Positions 8,714 through 18,005 of a stretch of 64,000 nt of DNA are shown piece by piece. The position numbers and the translations under genes were made by a program. Within the stretch, counting starts at the first letter, position 1, and every line of letters starts with the position of its first letter. The DNA is taken from contig JANPBU010000021.1 of NCBI GenBank assembly GCA_031430595.1, positions 9,061 through 73,060 on the forward strand, written 5' to 3'. The notes beneath the pieces were generated by a model, which was given only the letters and a program-made list of their open reading frames with translations, did no database searches and had not been told where the DNA came from. The DNA is from JANNBN01 sp031430595. Its GTDB lineage: Bacteria > Actinomycetota > Acidimicrobiia > Acidimicrobiales > JANYDT01.

Positions 8714-10456
8714 TTATTTTCCTTTTGTACTTACGGGTGTGCTTACCGGCGGGGGAGGGGCGTTGAGTGAATCGAAATAGTCCTTAACTACGTCTTGTTC
8801 AGACGGGTCAAGGTCACTTGATTCGATTGCTTTGTCGGCACGTGCTTTTGATTTTGAGGCAACGTCTTTGATGGGGACCCTGGCGCTACCGCTGGGTGAT
8901 GGTGTTGCACCTGCCCCCACAACATCGCCAGCTCCGCCGCCGGTGACAACCCCCGGTGCGTACACCTTGCCCTTCGTCGGGGCCAGTGTCCCGGTTGGTG
9001 CGCCCACTGAGGGGTTCGCTCCCTTTCCTGCGGCGCTTCCGCCGGACGCACCTCCCGATGGACCATTTCCGCCAGCACCCGGTTGGCCAGCACCTGGCTG
9101 AACCGCACCTGGCTGAACCGCACCGGGCTGACCACCCGGCGGTTGAGTTCCTGGAGGTTGCCCAGACCCTGGTGGGGTTGCAATCTGAATCGTCGAAACC
9201 CCCGGTGGAATGGTGCCGGTCACTTGAACGTATAGTGTCGACGCACCCGTCGTGATGGTGCCAGGAACGAGGCTTCCAGGCACGAGCGAAACGCCGGGGG
9301 GCAAGGTCTTTCCGGGGGCAAGCGAAACGCCCGGTGGAAGGGTGACGCCGGGCGGCATGGTGATACCAGTCGGAGGCTGCTGCAGCGACGATGCCTCGGT
9401 TTTCAACTTGCTTGCCTCTTCCGACCGCACCTCATCAGTAGAAGCCTTCGCCGCCTCTGCCTCCTGGGCATCGGCTGCGTCGTTCAGCGCTTGTTTCGCA
9501 GCGTCAAGGTCAGAGGCTGCGAGTGCATCGGCTGCATCTTTGAGTGCTTTCGCCGTTTCGGGGCTACCCGACTGTTGGCTCTTTGATAGTTCTTCCAATC
9601 GTTTCTTAAGCGCCTCAAGGTCGGTAGTGAGGGGGTCAAGGTCTTCGGCGGTTTTACGAAACTGTTCAGCGGCAGATTCGCCGGGGGCTAGCGGATTTCC
9701 GGCAAGGCCCCGTTCAAGCCCTTTCACCGCAGCACGTCGCGCCAGCGCTTGAGCCGAGTCAGGCGGTTGAGCGGCAAGAGCAGCCTGCTGTAACAGGCGG
9801 GCAGCCTCAAGCGGATCACTGGTCCGATCGAGTGTCTTGGCGAGTTGATCGAGTTGAGCGGCAAGTAGTGGATCAACACCCGACACTTTGATTTGTTCGG
9901 CTGATCGTCTGACGTTTTCTTTGGCCCGTTCAATAGTTGCCTTGTCGCGCCGTGCAATTGCTCGGGCTTTGCTTCCTGGGCCGTCGACGAACAGCACGGT
10001 ACTTGCAATCGCGAATCCAACAAATACCAGCAGCAATTTCCACCAGAAAATATGTGGACGTACTACATCGGATGGCTGATGAGCGACTGCTACCCGGTCG
10101 GCTTGGGCAATCACCGATTGAGAAAATGGCGATTCACCTTCGATAAGGGTTGTCGAAAAAATGTCGTTCGAGGCGCATCGCTGATCGGCCAACCGTGCGA
10201 CAACGTTCGGTGCTGGTTTCAGTGTGATGAGCTTCCATGCAACGAACCCGATCGCAGCGCAAACTGCAACACCCATTGTCGCCAAGAGAACAGGTATAGC
10301 CGCTGCCCATAACCATCCAGCGATTGCCGCTGTTGCGACAACTGCGGCTGCACTAACGCCTACGTCTTGAGCGAGCGACGTTGCATACGAACGTCGAAGC
10401 CGCCGAGTTACTTCGGAAAGAAAAGCCTGGTGATCAGTTGGTTCAGTAGTAACCAT
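8714..10456 (-). CDS. Membrane-anchored coiled-coil protein with Pro/Gly repeat region
   Basis: 580 aa from ATG 10456; an upstream in-frame ATG at 10507 lies inside the preceding gene and is less likely. Two or three membrane segments occur in the first 160 residues (the last is FWWKLLLVFVGFAIAS). An Ala/Glu/Lys-rich coiled coil of about 180 residues follows. Then comes a low-complexity part with repeated LPPGV/LAPGK/LVPGS units and QPGAV/QPGAG units. The C-terminus has DPSEQDVVKDYFDSL, similar to the short C-terminal helix of coiled-coil proteins found in other MoxR operons. It sits between the ABC permease and moxR genes. The role is unknown; a structural or scaffold part of the envelope complex is an inference. 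Confidence 0.7.
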   Translation of the reverse strand: MVTTEPTDHQAFLSEVTRRLRRSYATSLAQDVGVSAAAVVATAAIAGWLWAAAIPVLLATMGVAVCAAIGFVAWKLITLKPAPNVVARLADQRCASNDIFSTTLIEGESPFSQSVIAQADRVAVAHQPSDVVRPHIFWWKLLLVFVGFAIASTVLFVDGPGSKARAIARRDKATIERAKENVRRSAEQIKVSGVDPLLAAQLDQLAKTLDRTSDPLEAARLLQQAALAAQPPDSAQALARRAAVKGLERGLAGNPLAPGESAAEQFRKTAEDLDPLTTDLEALKKRLEELSKSQQSGSPETAKALKDAADALAASDLDAAKQALNDAADAQEAEAAKASTDEVRSEEASKLKTEASSLQQPPTGITMPPGVTLPPGVSLAPGKTLPPGVSLVPGSLVPGTITTGASTLYVQVTGTIPPGVSTIQIATPPGSGQPPGTQPPGGQPGAVQPGAVQPGAGQPGAGGNGPSGGASGGSAAGKGANPSVGAPTGTLAPTKGKVYAPGVVTGGGAGDVVGAGATPSPSGSARVPIKDVASKSKARADKAIESSDLDPSEQDVVKDYFDSLNAPPPPVSTPVSTKGK

Positions 10457-10463
10457 GCTGAGC

Positions 10464-11288
10464 TTACCGATCACTCTGATTCGGAATCCGCACTCGCCGC
10501 ACGGCAACGCTCAGAGCAAGCACAATTAAGACGGCGTAACCGATCAGGCTGGCCCACCAAACACCTGAACCTCCTATGCTCCTCAGCACCGATGAGTCAC
10601 CTACTGAACTCGAACCGAGTCTTGTCATACTGCCAACAAAGACGAGTGGGTTGAGAACGATTATCGCATCATCGGGAAATGACTGGGTGAGTGCTCCGAC
10701 GATGGCAAAGATCACGAATAGACCAACCACCAATGTCAACATGAAAGCGTAAGCAAGTACGGTGGCTGGCCCGGTTCGACGTACGAGCGTTGACGCAAGT
10801 ATCGACAGTGCGCCGAGCAACAGCGCAACAACTGCCAATGCCAGTATTGCCATCATCACCGAGGTAACCGTGATGCCGCCAATTACGTAGGCGATTGCGA
10901 AAAGTGGCACACAAGCCGAAAGTAGAAGGCCGGTATACGCAAGCGAAGCCTGCAACTTCCCGAATATAATTTGGCGAGGCGTGAGCAATGAAACCTGCAT
11001 CGGTACGAGGGTTTGCCGGTCACGTTCACCAGAAATACTTGACCCGGTAAAGCCCGGGATGATGAAACTCATAACGAAGATCATCGTGATGATGACCCAG
11101 TCGAACAGATTGGTGCCGATGGTCGAAGCCGATACCGGGTCGCTTCGGAAGCTACCAACGGTATGAGTAGTTGCCCATACGATTCCCGCTACCCCGGTCA
11201 TGATGCACATGAATAGTGTCAACGAGACGGTGGTTCCGACACGTCGTGAACGTGCTCGAAGTTCCCTTGCAAGAATTGGATTTGCCAT
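10464..11288 (-). CDS. ABC-2 type transporter permease (second of pair)
   Basis: 274 aa with about six hydrophobic segments. It begins NPILARELRARSRR, nearly the same amphipathic opening as the neighbouring permease (NPILARELRLRSRA), so the two genes look like an old tandem duplication. The segment SGERDRQTLVPMQVSLLTPRQI is the usual cytoplasmic loop of ABC-2 permeases, which couples to the ATPase. It probably forms a heterodimeric channel with the product of 11291-11974, driven by the ATPase at 11971-12972. The gene starts 2 bp after the upstream stop. The substrate is unknown. Confidence 0.85.
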   Translation of the reverse strand: MANPILARELRARSRRVGTTVSLTLFMCIMTGVAGIVWATTHTVGSFRSDPVSASTIGTNLFDWVIITMIFVMSFIIPGFTGSSISGERDRQTLVPMQVSLLTPRQIIFGKLQASLAYTGLLLSACVPLFAIAYVIGGITVTSVMMAILALAVVALLLGALSILASTLVRRTGPATVLAYAFMLTLVVGLFVIFAIVGALTQSFPDDAIIVLNPLVFVGSMTRLGSSSVGDSSVLRSIGGSGVWWASLIGYAVLIVLALSVAVRRVRIPNQSDR

Positions 11289-11290
11289 AT

Positions 11291-11974
11291 TCAGATCCGC
11301 GTTTCAAGTTGAGTTTTTGACATTGCTATCGCCACAAACGGAATGACCAAATATGACAGCCAACCAATGAGGGGAATACAGCTGGCAACAATTGGTGTGA
11401 GCACGGCATAGGTGTACGCCATGGTGATACCCCGCGACGATGTGCTGGCGTGAGTACTAGCCAAAATCGAAACCGATGAGACGACGAATGCGGTCCAGGT
11501 AAGAAGAACCACCGAAATCATCACCGCCCAAAGGCTGACGCCGCCAATTGCATAACAGATCGCAAGAACTGGCATCGCCGCAAGAATCGTAAACACAACC
11601 CCAACAACCGAAGCCAACACTTTGCCAATAATGATCTGGCCTGTAGTAAGTGCGCTGGTAAGTAGCAAAGCGAGGGTATCGCGTTCACGCTCACCAGCAA
11701 TTGACTGTCCGCTCGTCGCCGGCACGCTTAAGACAATGATGAGGTTGATGACACCAACGCACGACCAAAACATCAGAGCGCCAACGGTGCTCAGTTCGTC
11801 TCGCTGAACACCCGAACCGACCGTTACCCACAATATGGTGAGCAGAATTGCAAGTGCCAGCAACTCTGCCGTAACTACCACGGTGAATGCCCGGGCCCGT
11901 GAACGCAGCCGAAGCTCACGAGCAAGTATCGGATTCGTAAAGAGGCCTGTCGACCATGTGAGAAACGCACTCAT
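11291..11974 (-). CDS. ABC-2 type transporter permease (first of pair)
   Basis: 227 aa, six predicted membrane segments. It shares NPILARELRLRSR and the loop AGERERDTLALLLTSALTTGQI with its neighbour. The start overlaps the ATPase stop by 4 bp (ATGA). It is shorter than its partner at the C-terminus but otherwise complete. Such simple ATPase-plus-two-permease systems next to MoxR genes are common, and their cargo is usually unknown. Confidence 0.85.
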   Translation of the reverse strand: MSAFLTWSTGLFTNPILARELRLRSRARAFTVVVTAELLALAILLTILWVTVGSGVQRDELSTVGALMFWSCVGVINLIIVLSVPATSGQSIAGERERDTLALLLTSALTTGQIIIGKVLASVVGVVFTILAAMPVLAICYAIGGVSLWAVMISVVLLTWTAFVVSSVSILASTHASTSSRGITMAYTYAVLTPIVASCIPLIGWLSYLVIPFVAIAMSKTQLETRI

Positions 11975-12972
11975 GACGGCGGCGCGAACGGGGTGGCATA
12001 CATGGGGCCGGGGGCATTGGCAATCGCATCCATAAACATCTCTTCGAGACCTTCGGTGACCGGTCGAAACTCAACAACCGGTAGCTGCTGAACAACGATG
12101 AGATCGTGGAGCAGAGCCCGTTGTGCCTCGAGACTGGTGACCGTTGTTTCACTTTCGCGACCGTCGGCAAGGCGAATTTTGATCCGAGTACCGTTTGCGC
12201 TTTTGCCCAGGTCAGATGTCGCGCCGGTAACAGCCAAACGACCGTTGGTAATGATTGCAACATGCGAACACATTTCTTCAAGCTCAGCCAGGATGTGGCT
12301 TGAAATAATGATTGTCTTGCCCATACGTTGCAGTTCGTGCAGCAGCATCCGAAGTTCAACCCGTGCTTGTGGGTCGAGGCCAGAGGCAGGTTCATCGAGA
12401 ATGAGCAGTTCTGGTTCGTGAACGAGGGCCCTCGCCAGGGAAAGTCGTTGCTTCATGCCGCGAGACAAACTGTCGACAAGTGCTTCTCGTTTGTCGGCCA
12501 GGTTCACGAGTTCAAGCAAACCCTCGATGGTTGTGTCCCACGTGGATTTGGGCCGACGGTAAGCATGAGCAAAAAAACGAAGGTACTCATCGACTGTGAG
12601 GCGTTCATTGACACCCATCACGTCTGGCATATACCCCATAAGCTTACGAACGTCTCGTGGATGGCTGACGGGGTTAACCCCCATCACTTCGACATAACCC
12701 GACGAGGGCAATAGCAGAGTAGCGATCACAGAGAGCATGGTCGTCTTGCCCGCCCCGTTCGGCCCGATGATTCCGAACAGAGAACCCTTCGGAATATCGA
12801 GGTCGAGGCCAGCAAGGGCCATTACATTTCCGTACCGTTTAGTCAAACTTCGTATGCGCACTGCCATTGTTGGGTCAGGGGGAAGCGCAGGACCGAGGTT
12901 CATAGTTGGAAACCCCTGCGGAGCTATGAAGGGTGTCGTTGGCAGCATCGCGGTCTGTGTGGTGTCGCTCAT
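11971..12972 (-). CDS. ABC transporter ATP-binding protein
   Basis: 333 aa from ATG 12972. Walker A is GPNGAGKTTM, the signature is SLSRGMKQRLSLARAL, and Walker B with catalytic Glu is LLILDEPASGLDP. It is a standard ABC-2 type NBD with a 70-residue C-terminal extension. The start at 12972 is chosen because it overlaps the upstream stop by 4 bp and gives MSDTTQTAML; the longer frame would run 120 bp into the upstream gene. It energises the two permeases that follow. Confidence 0.93.
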   Translation of the reverse strand: MSDTTQTAMLPTTPFIAPQGFPTMNLGPALPPDPTMAVRIRSLTKRYGNVMALAGLDLDIPKGSLFGIIGPNGAGKTTMLSVIATLLLPSSGYVEVMGVNPVSHPRDVRKLMGYMPDVMGVNERLTVDEYLRFFAHAYRRPKSTWDTTIEGLLELVNLADKREALVDSLSRGMKQRLSLARALVHEPELLILDEPASGLDPQARVELRMLLHELQRMGKTIIISSHILAELEEMCSHVAIITNGRLAVTGATSDLGKSANGTRIKIRLADGRESETTVTSLEAQRALLHDLIVVQQLPVVEFRPVTEGLEEMFMDAIANAPGPMYATPFAPPS

Positions 12973-14825
12973 CCGAACACTTCCTGTCCTTCGGGAACAA
13001 TGGTGATGATGCCCCGTGAGACGAGCGCTCCATTCGGTGCCAACGCCTCGGTGATTCGCACGTTGTTCAACTGCTCGAACGTCCCATCTTTCCAAATCTC
13101 GCCGCTGACGGTTGCCGTGCCTATCGCTTCTGGTTCAAGGTCGTAGCGTTGAACGCCGTCTCCGTTGCTTGAGATGTGGGTTTGGCGCGAGATCAGATCA
13201 CCCGAAATTGGCACCCTCAGAAAGCCCCCCGAATACACTTGTTTGCCAGAGGTAAAAGAGGTTCCAACTTTTGCGTCTGTGACGTCGGTGGTAACGATCA
13301 CAGACGAGTTGTTTTGAAGGGCAAATTTGAGCAGGAGATCTCCGGCCTGCGTGCTTGACCCATTAAAGCTGGTTTGGCTGCAGCGCATTACACCTGAGTT
13401 ACCTGGAGGAATTACTCCTATGTCGCATGCGACGAGAATCCCACCGTTGGAAAGTGGGCCTGACCATACCCAAACGGTAACACTCGTAAGCGCACGTGTC
13501 GAAGTGTTGCGGTAGTCAAGTACAATGTCTCCGCCGTCAGCAGTAGCCGTGGCAACAATCGGTGACTGACCGATCGAGGACGGACCGGCTGCCTGCACCA
13601 ATTCAACGCCACCCGGAGGAACGTTGATATCTAGCTTGAGGGGACGCTCGACGCGGGTCAGCATGGTTCGATTACCAGACTCAACGGGGAATGCGTTCCA
13701 CCCCGGTTTCAGTGTTTCGGTATGTTTACCCGAGCGAGTATCCGCTTTCAATACGACGACTTTGCCATTCGCCCCGAATTCCGAAAGTAGGCCGTGTTGG
13801 TCGGTGGCCTGTTTTCGAAGCGCAAGACCGCCGACGAGAACCACTACCGTTGTGGCGATCGCGAAGAGGGGCCCGAGCGTCCAGATAGACATTGAGCGTT
13901 TGCGCTTTCTGGCGACAATGTGAAGTACCGGCCCGGCCAAAACAATGTACCCGAGCATGCCAGCCAACATTGCGCCAACCGGTGGAAGGCGAATCGCTGC
14001 CGATGTTAACCACCCATAGTTTTCATTGGAAAAATTCGAAATCGACTGCGCTTGGGGATACAGGAGTTCTTCCCACCTGCCGGCACGCATACCGCCTGCC
14101 GTGCGTCGGATGAAACCATCACCAATGCTTGCGCCAGTTTTGCTTGACGGTTGAGGTGACTTGCCGAGGGCAACCACATCACTGTCATCATCAATCAGAA
14201 GCTCTCCGCCGCTGTTCACCCAACGCATCACCGAACGTTGTGCTGCAGCCGAAGCGCTCGAAAGTTCACGGCCGGTCGTGGCCAGCACCGAAAACCCTGT
14301 GAGTATCCACGGGCGTTGTTCGAGGTCATCGATGGTGAGCGAAGCAAACTCTGCGGTACTTGCCCCGGTGACGGTTGATGAGGCGTTCGGTCGCTGTCGA
14401 CTACCCAGCGCTGATGGAAGTACCGCAACTGGAAGGCTGCCAATGGTTACCCCAACAGATGTACGAAGGTCTTTTCGTCCGTCTGCTTTCAAAACGATGT
14501 CGTTTGTAAACCCGCTATTCCTCAGGTCGACTGCGAGGGGAATCCATATAGTGGCTTCGCCACCGGTGGGAAGTTCGACCCTTGCCGTTGCCACAACCGA
14601 ATCATCGAAGCCCTGCTTAACATCAAGCGTTCCCGTGATTGGCACGGGGGAAAGGATGGTGATGCGCAAGACTCGACCCGCCGGTGTCTGGAAACCCTGC
14701 CCTTCAAGCGACACTGGGGCTTCAGCGCTTTGCGCCGAACTCAAGCTCGGGAATATCGTAAGCGTAAAGAGTGTCGTGATGGCAACGAGGGCCGCCTGGA
14801 GAAAACGATTCGTTCTACTTATCAT
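12969..14825 (-). CDS. Secreted/membrane protein of the ABC-MoxR operon, function unknown
   Basis: 618 aa. A signal peptide covers residues 1-32 (FLQAALVAITTLFTLTIFPS, then an SAQSAEA cleavage region). About 240 beta-rich extracytoplasmic residues follow, including a GATase-like section (LPSALGSR...INSGGELLIDDDSD). A pair of membrane helices lies around 280-345 (GMLGYIVLAGPVLHIVARKR). A second beta-rich region ends the protein. Proteins of this shape often accompany ABC-2 transporters. No enzyme motif is seen. It lies 17 bp after the lipocalin-like gene and overlaps the ATPase gene. Confidence 0.7.
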   Translation of the reverse strand: MISRTNRFLQAALVAITTLFTLTIFPSLSSAQSAEAPVSLEGQGFQTPAGRVLRITILSPVPITGTLDVKQGFDDSVVATARVELPTGGEATIWIPLAVDLRNSGFTNDIVLKADGRKDLRTSVGVTIGSLPVAVLPSALGSRQRPNASSTVTGASTAEFASLTIDDLEQRPWILTGFSVLATTGRELSSASAAAQRSVMRWVNSGGELLIDDDSDVVALGKSPQPSSKTGASIGDGFIRRTAGGMRAGRWEELLYPQAQSISNFSNENYGWLTSAAIRLPPVGAMLAGMLGYIVLAGPVLHIVARKRKRSMSIWTLGPLFAIATTVVVLVGGLALRKQATDQHGLLSEFGANGKVVVLKADTRSGKHTETLKPGWNAFPVESGNRTMLTRVERPLKLDINVPPGGVELVQAAGPSSIGQSPIVATATADGGDIVLDYRNTSTRALTSVTVWVWSGPLSNGGILVACDIGVIPPGNSGVMRCSQTSFNGSSTQAGDLLLKFALQNNSSVIVTTDVTDAKVGTSFTSGKQVYSGGFLRVPISGDLISRQTHISSNGDGVQRYDLEPEAIGTATVSGEIWKDGTFEQLNNVRITEALAPNGALVSRGIITIVPEGQEVFG

Positions 14826-14842
14826 TTTTCCCGCCGTATTAA

Positions 14843-15286
14843 TCAGGAGACTCGGTGTTCTTTGACAAGTGTTCGTTTAACCAGCTCGCCACCTTCGAAC
14901 CAATGCCAGGTTCGGGCCCGATGTTTGCGCGCCGCGTCAATTTGGATCATTTCGTAGAGGTAGTTGGTAGGGTCATTTTTGTATTGCCAGGTCAACATCA
15001 CGGTTCGATCATCGATCTCCCATGCGTGTCCATCGATACGGTCAGTATTGAACCAAATGTTCTTGTTGCGGTAAGTCGCCGGAAATTGAATGACGTCGGT
15101 TCGGCCGTCATCCCACGTGTAGGTGTTCACCTGGTAGTACGGGTGCGTGTCGTCATCGGGAAAACTGCATGTCACATCGGCACGGTGTCGATCGAGAATG
15201 TTGCCTGACACGTCGACGTGAACATACTCACCGGTCCACGAGCCTTCATGGCTGGCCAACACCGGCATATCTTCTCGAATTCCCAT
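14843..15286 (-). CDS. Lipocalin-like (DUF3598-type) small protein
   Basis: 147 aa with no signal peptide. It opens VLASHEGSWTGEYVHVDVSG and alternates short beta strands rich in Trp/Tyr, ending in RARTWHWFEGGELVKRTLVKE. This is the look of DUF3598 and related lipocalin-fold proteins that bind small hydrophobic molecules. A strong ribosome site (GAGGAG) lies 6-7 nt before the ATG. It is the first gene of the minus-strand run to rtcB and is 17 bp from the next gene, so it may be the operon leader gene. The ligand is unknown. Confidence 0.6.
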   Translation of the reverse strand: MGIREDMPVLASHEGSWTGEYVHVDVSGNILDRHRADVTCSFPDDDTHPYYQVNTYTWDDGRTDVIQFPATYRNKNIWFNTDRIDGHAWEIDDRTVMLTWQYKNDPTNYLYEMIQIDAARKHRARTWHWFEGGELVKRTLVKEHRVS

Positions 15287-15443
15287 TGTTACTCCTCGTG
15301 TTTGCCGGCTGTAGCTTTGACGTTGAATTGACTCGGTTTAGTTCCGGTACGTAAACGTAACGAACTCTTGGGGCCGCCTCGGTCACTTTGATTGCTTCTT
15401 CATGAGATCTACGTTTTCGCCGCCTAGTGCAAGCAGAGCAACG

Positions 15444-15472
15444 AGTACCACCAGGCAACTAGTACCACCAGG
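15444..15472. repeat. 12-bp direct repeat at the 3' end of the aldehyde dehydrogenase gene
   Basis: AGTACCACCAGG occurs at 15444-15455 and again at 15461-15472, a period of 17 bp. The second copy covers the last codons and stop of the dehydrogenase gene. It looks like a small local duplication. Confidence 0.6.
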
Positions 15473-16919
15473 GGTCGCGAGTTGGCCCATTAGTTTTAAT
15501 GAGTAGGGCTTGGCTGCGAACGAAACGTAGTAGCCCAGCCGCCCCCATTCGTGAACCCCCGAGGCCACTCAATTTGAACGAATGCTTTTCGCCCTCCCAC
15601 AGAAATGCCGTCAGGGTGGCATCGTTGATGCTTACGGCCCCGGCATCGAGACGGGTTCCAATCGCGACGGCCGACACTTCAGACCCGGCGAATACGGCGG
15701 CCGATAGCCCGAATCGTGAATCGTTGGCTAACGAGACTGCCTCTTCGACGGTATCGAATGCCATAACCGGAAGAATCGGGCCGAACGTTTCTTGCGTCAT
15801 GATGAGCATGTCGTGAGTTACCCCGATGAGCACGGTAGGTCGAACCCAGGCCCCGCCCCCGTGTCGCTCAACCGAACCAATGCCTGCAGTCACCTTTGCC
15901 CCTTTGGCGATTGCATCGGCGAGATGGGTTTCGATTACTTCTATTTGGCGTTCCGCGATGATTGGGCCTAGCCCGGGCTTGTCGATGTTCGGGAAACATA
16001 GGCCGATGTTGCTGGCCTTGGCGCTCAACAGTTCAACGAATGGTGCGACAATCGATCTGTGTACATAGATTCGTTCGATACTCTGGCACGCTTGCCCGGC
16101 ATTCGAGGTAGAACCCCACAACAGGGCACTGGTCGCTAAATCGAGGTCGGCATCGGCGCATACGATGGCAGCGTCTTTTCCGCCTAGCTCAAGGAAGGCT
16201 GGGATAAATGCCGACGCGGCTAACGAAGCAACCTTGCGACCCATTGTCACGCTGCCCGTGAAGCAAATGGCATCTACATGGCAATCCTCAATCATCTGTG
16301 TACCGATGGTTCCGTCACCAATCACAATATCGAAAACGGCATCAAGTGCGGGAACCGCGCCAAGTGTCGCCCGTAGTGGCTGCACAAACCTGGGCGTTAC
16401 TTCGCTTGGTTTCAAGAGCACAGCGCATCCGGCCATAAGGGCTGGAAGGGCATCAATCGTTGACAGAACGAGGGGAAAGTTCCATGGGCTGATAATCCCA
16501 ACGACGCCCAGCGGTCGGTAGTTTCGGTCAATATCAACAAAGCCCATCATCGAAGTGAATCGACGGTCGGCGTTCAGAAGTTCGACACCCATTCGTGCCC
16601 ACCTGTCGATGGTGCCAATGAATGCGTCGAATTCTTGGTTCGACTCTTTGAGTCTACCGGTGTCAGCAATCAGTGCACTTACTATTGCCTCGCGGGCTTC
16701 GAGTATCGCGGCCTTCCAGTCAAGTAATTGCGCTGCACGTTCGGAAGGTGTCAACGACGCCCAACCCGGTTGGGCCAAGCGCAGGCGGTCGGCGCAGGCC
16801 CGCAATTCGTTCGACGTGGTCGCCCGAACCGTGCCATCGGCCTCGCCGGTTCGGGGGTTTCGAAGTGCAATCAAATTGGGTGTCGGTAAGTTGGGTGTAG
16901 GTAAGTTGGGTGTGCTCAT
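15459..16919 (-). CDS. NAD(P)-dependent aldehyde dehydrogenase
   Basis: 486 aa, ALDH superfamily, nearest by eye to coniferyl-aldehyde-dehydrogenase-like enzymes. Seen: SPWNFPLVLSTIDALPALMAGC (cofactor fold), LKPSEVTP, general-base Glu in ELGGKDA, nucleophile Cys in GQACQSIERI, and QETFGPILPVM. The N-terminus has three copies of TPNL(P) encoded by a 15-bp tandem repeat. The start overlaps the nitrilase-fold gene by 4 bp, so the two form one unit. It would oxidise an aldehyde to the acid. The substrate cannot be told; context suggests a small catabolic pathway with the nitrilase-fold protein and the divergent CitE-like lyase. Confidence 0.9.
   Translation of the reverse strand: MSTPNLPTPNLPTPNLIALRNPRTGEADGTVRATTSNELRACADRLRLAQPGWASLTPSERAAQLLDWKAAILEAREAIVSALIADTGRLKESNQEFDAFIGTIDRWARMGVELLNADRRFTSMMGFVDIDRNYRPLGVVGIISPWNFPLVLSTIDALPALMAGCAVLLKPSEVTPRFVQPLRATLGAVPALDAVFDIVIGDGTIGTQMIEDCHVDAICFTGSVTMGRKVASLAASAFIPAFLELGGKDAAIVCADADLDLATSALLWGSTSNAGQACQSIERIYVHRSIVAPFVELLSAKASNIGLCFPNIDKPGLGPIIAERQIEVIETHLADAIAKGAKVTAGIGSVERHGGGAWVRPTVLIGVTHDMLIMTQETFGPILPVMAFDTVEEAVSLANDSRFGLSAAVFAGSEVSAVAIGTRLDAGAVSINDATLTAFLWEGEKHSFKLSGLGGSRMGAAGLLRFVRSQALLIKTNGPTRDPWWY
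16872..16916. repeat. 15-bp tandem repeat in the aldehyde dehydrogenase 5' end
   Basis: About three imperfect copies of a 15-bp unit (minus strand ACACCCAACTTACCT) encode TPNLPTPNLPTPNL right after the start codon. Copy number may vary between strains. Confidence 0.8.
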
Positions 16920-17968
16920 TCGGTAATGATTCCGTGCTCTTTGAGGCGGCTGATGACACCTTGATGGGTGTTCAGAAAATGAGGCCGACCCGGAACCTGT
17001 TCGGGGTCGATGTTATTTGGTGGATGCCCGAGGCCAGCATCGGCTGCCCGGAAGTATTCGCCAGCCCACAACTCGAAACGATTCCGGGCCAGCAGATTTA
17101 CCATTCCCGCACGATTTCGGTAACGCCTCAGCGCAGCAATGTCGATTTCAGCGTTTGCCACCATCGACTCGCCAGCACCGGCCTCGACGACGACCTTCCC
17201 GAGGTGATCAACGATTTGGCTTTTACCGTCGGTCGACGCAAACGGAATCGATATGCCAGCGATACCAGCCGAGTTCGCACTCACGATCCACGCCAAATTC
17301 TCTTGGGCTCTGGCGAGTTTCGCAATGTCTTTCGGTGTTTGCCGGGGAGAGCCGACTTCGCTTGTTGAGTGGCAAAATACTTCGGCTCCACGCATGGTAA
17401 GTGCACGTGCTAATTCGGGGATCAAGATTTCTTCGCTGGCGATGCAGGCCAACTTGCCAAGTTCCGTATCGACGACCGGAAAGAGCGAGTCGATTCCGTA
17501 CGCATCGACGTACGCATCGAAAACATCGTGAGGGGTGGGGGCAAACAGGGAATGCAGACGTCGATATCGCAGGATGACGTCTCCGGTCGGCGACCAAATC
17601 AGGCTCGCTTGAAAGTACAAACCAGGGAATGCTCGGTCTGTTTCGTACACGTTTCCAGAGAGGAACACGTTGTTGCGTTGGGCGACTGCCCCGATCGCAA
17701 TCTCTTCTTCGCCACCCGGGTCGATGGCAGCCAACGCTGTCCATGCAGGAATTGGTTCACCCATAGGAAACGAAGTCAAAAAGTATTCTGGAAGCACAAC
17801 CAGGCGACAGTCAGGCCCGATGAATGCTTTTGATGCAGCGATTTGTTGGTCGATCCGCTCGATTGCGGCCCGCATCGCAATTCGAGGATCACTCGCCCCG
17901 TTCACTGCGTCGCAGGTAGTTTGCAGGGCCAGCGCCCGATACGACACGGCCTGATGCGAGGTCGACAT
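16916..17968 (-). CDS. Nitrilase-fold (carbon-nitrogen hydrolase) protein with altered catalytic triad
   Basis: 350 aa covering the whole CN-hydrolase fold. Glu61 in VVLPEYF fits the catalytic Glu. The usual YRK-x-H motif reads YRRLHS, so Arg137 stands where the catalytic Lys is expected. In the usual GK....(C)yD..fPE block the sequence reads GKLACIASEEILIPELAR; aligned on GK and PELAR, Ser178 holds the nucleophile position and Cys175 lies three residues earlier. The enzyme may be inactive as an amidase/nitrilase, use Ser or a shifted Cys, or belong to a subgroup with its own triad. It is coupled to the aldehyde dehydrogenase gene and divergent from the CitE-like gene (37 bp apart). Confidence 0.8.
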   Translation of the reverse strand: MSTSHQAVSYRALALQTTCDAVNGASDPRIAMRAAIERIDQQIAASKAFIGPDCRLVVLPEYFLTSFPMGEPIPAWTALAAIDPGGEEEIAIGAVAQRNNVFLSGNVYETDRAFPGLYFQASLIWSPTGDVILRYRRLHSLFAPTPHDVFDAYVDAYGIDSLFPVVDTELGKLACIASEEILIPELARALTMRGAEVFCHSTSEVGSPRQTPKDIAKLARAQENLAWIVSANSAGIAGISIPFASTDGKSQIVDHLGKVVVEAGAGESMVANAEIDIAALRRYRNRAGMVNLLARNRFELWAGEYFRAADAGLGHPPNNIDPEQVPGRPHFLNTHQGVISRLKEHGIITE

Positions 17969-18005
17969 GCTTTGACCCTAGCGGGGTACGCTCGCAGTGG
18001 TAACT

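Noticed and set aside
14161..14865. 234-codon open frame on the plus strand
   Set aside because: Antisense to the secreted operon protein and to the end of the lipocalin-like gene; composition is that of a shadow frame.
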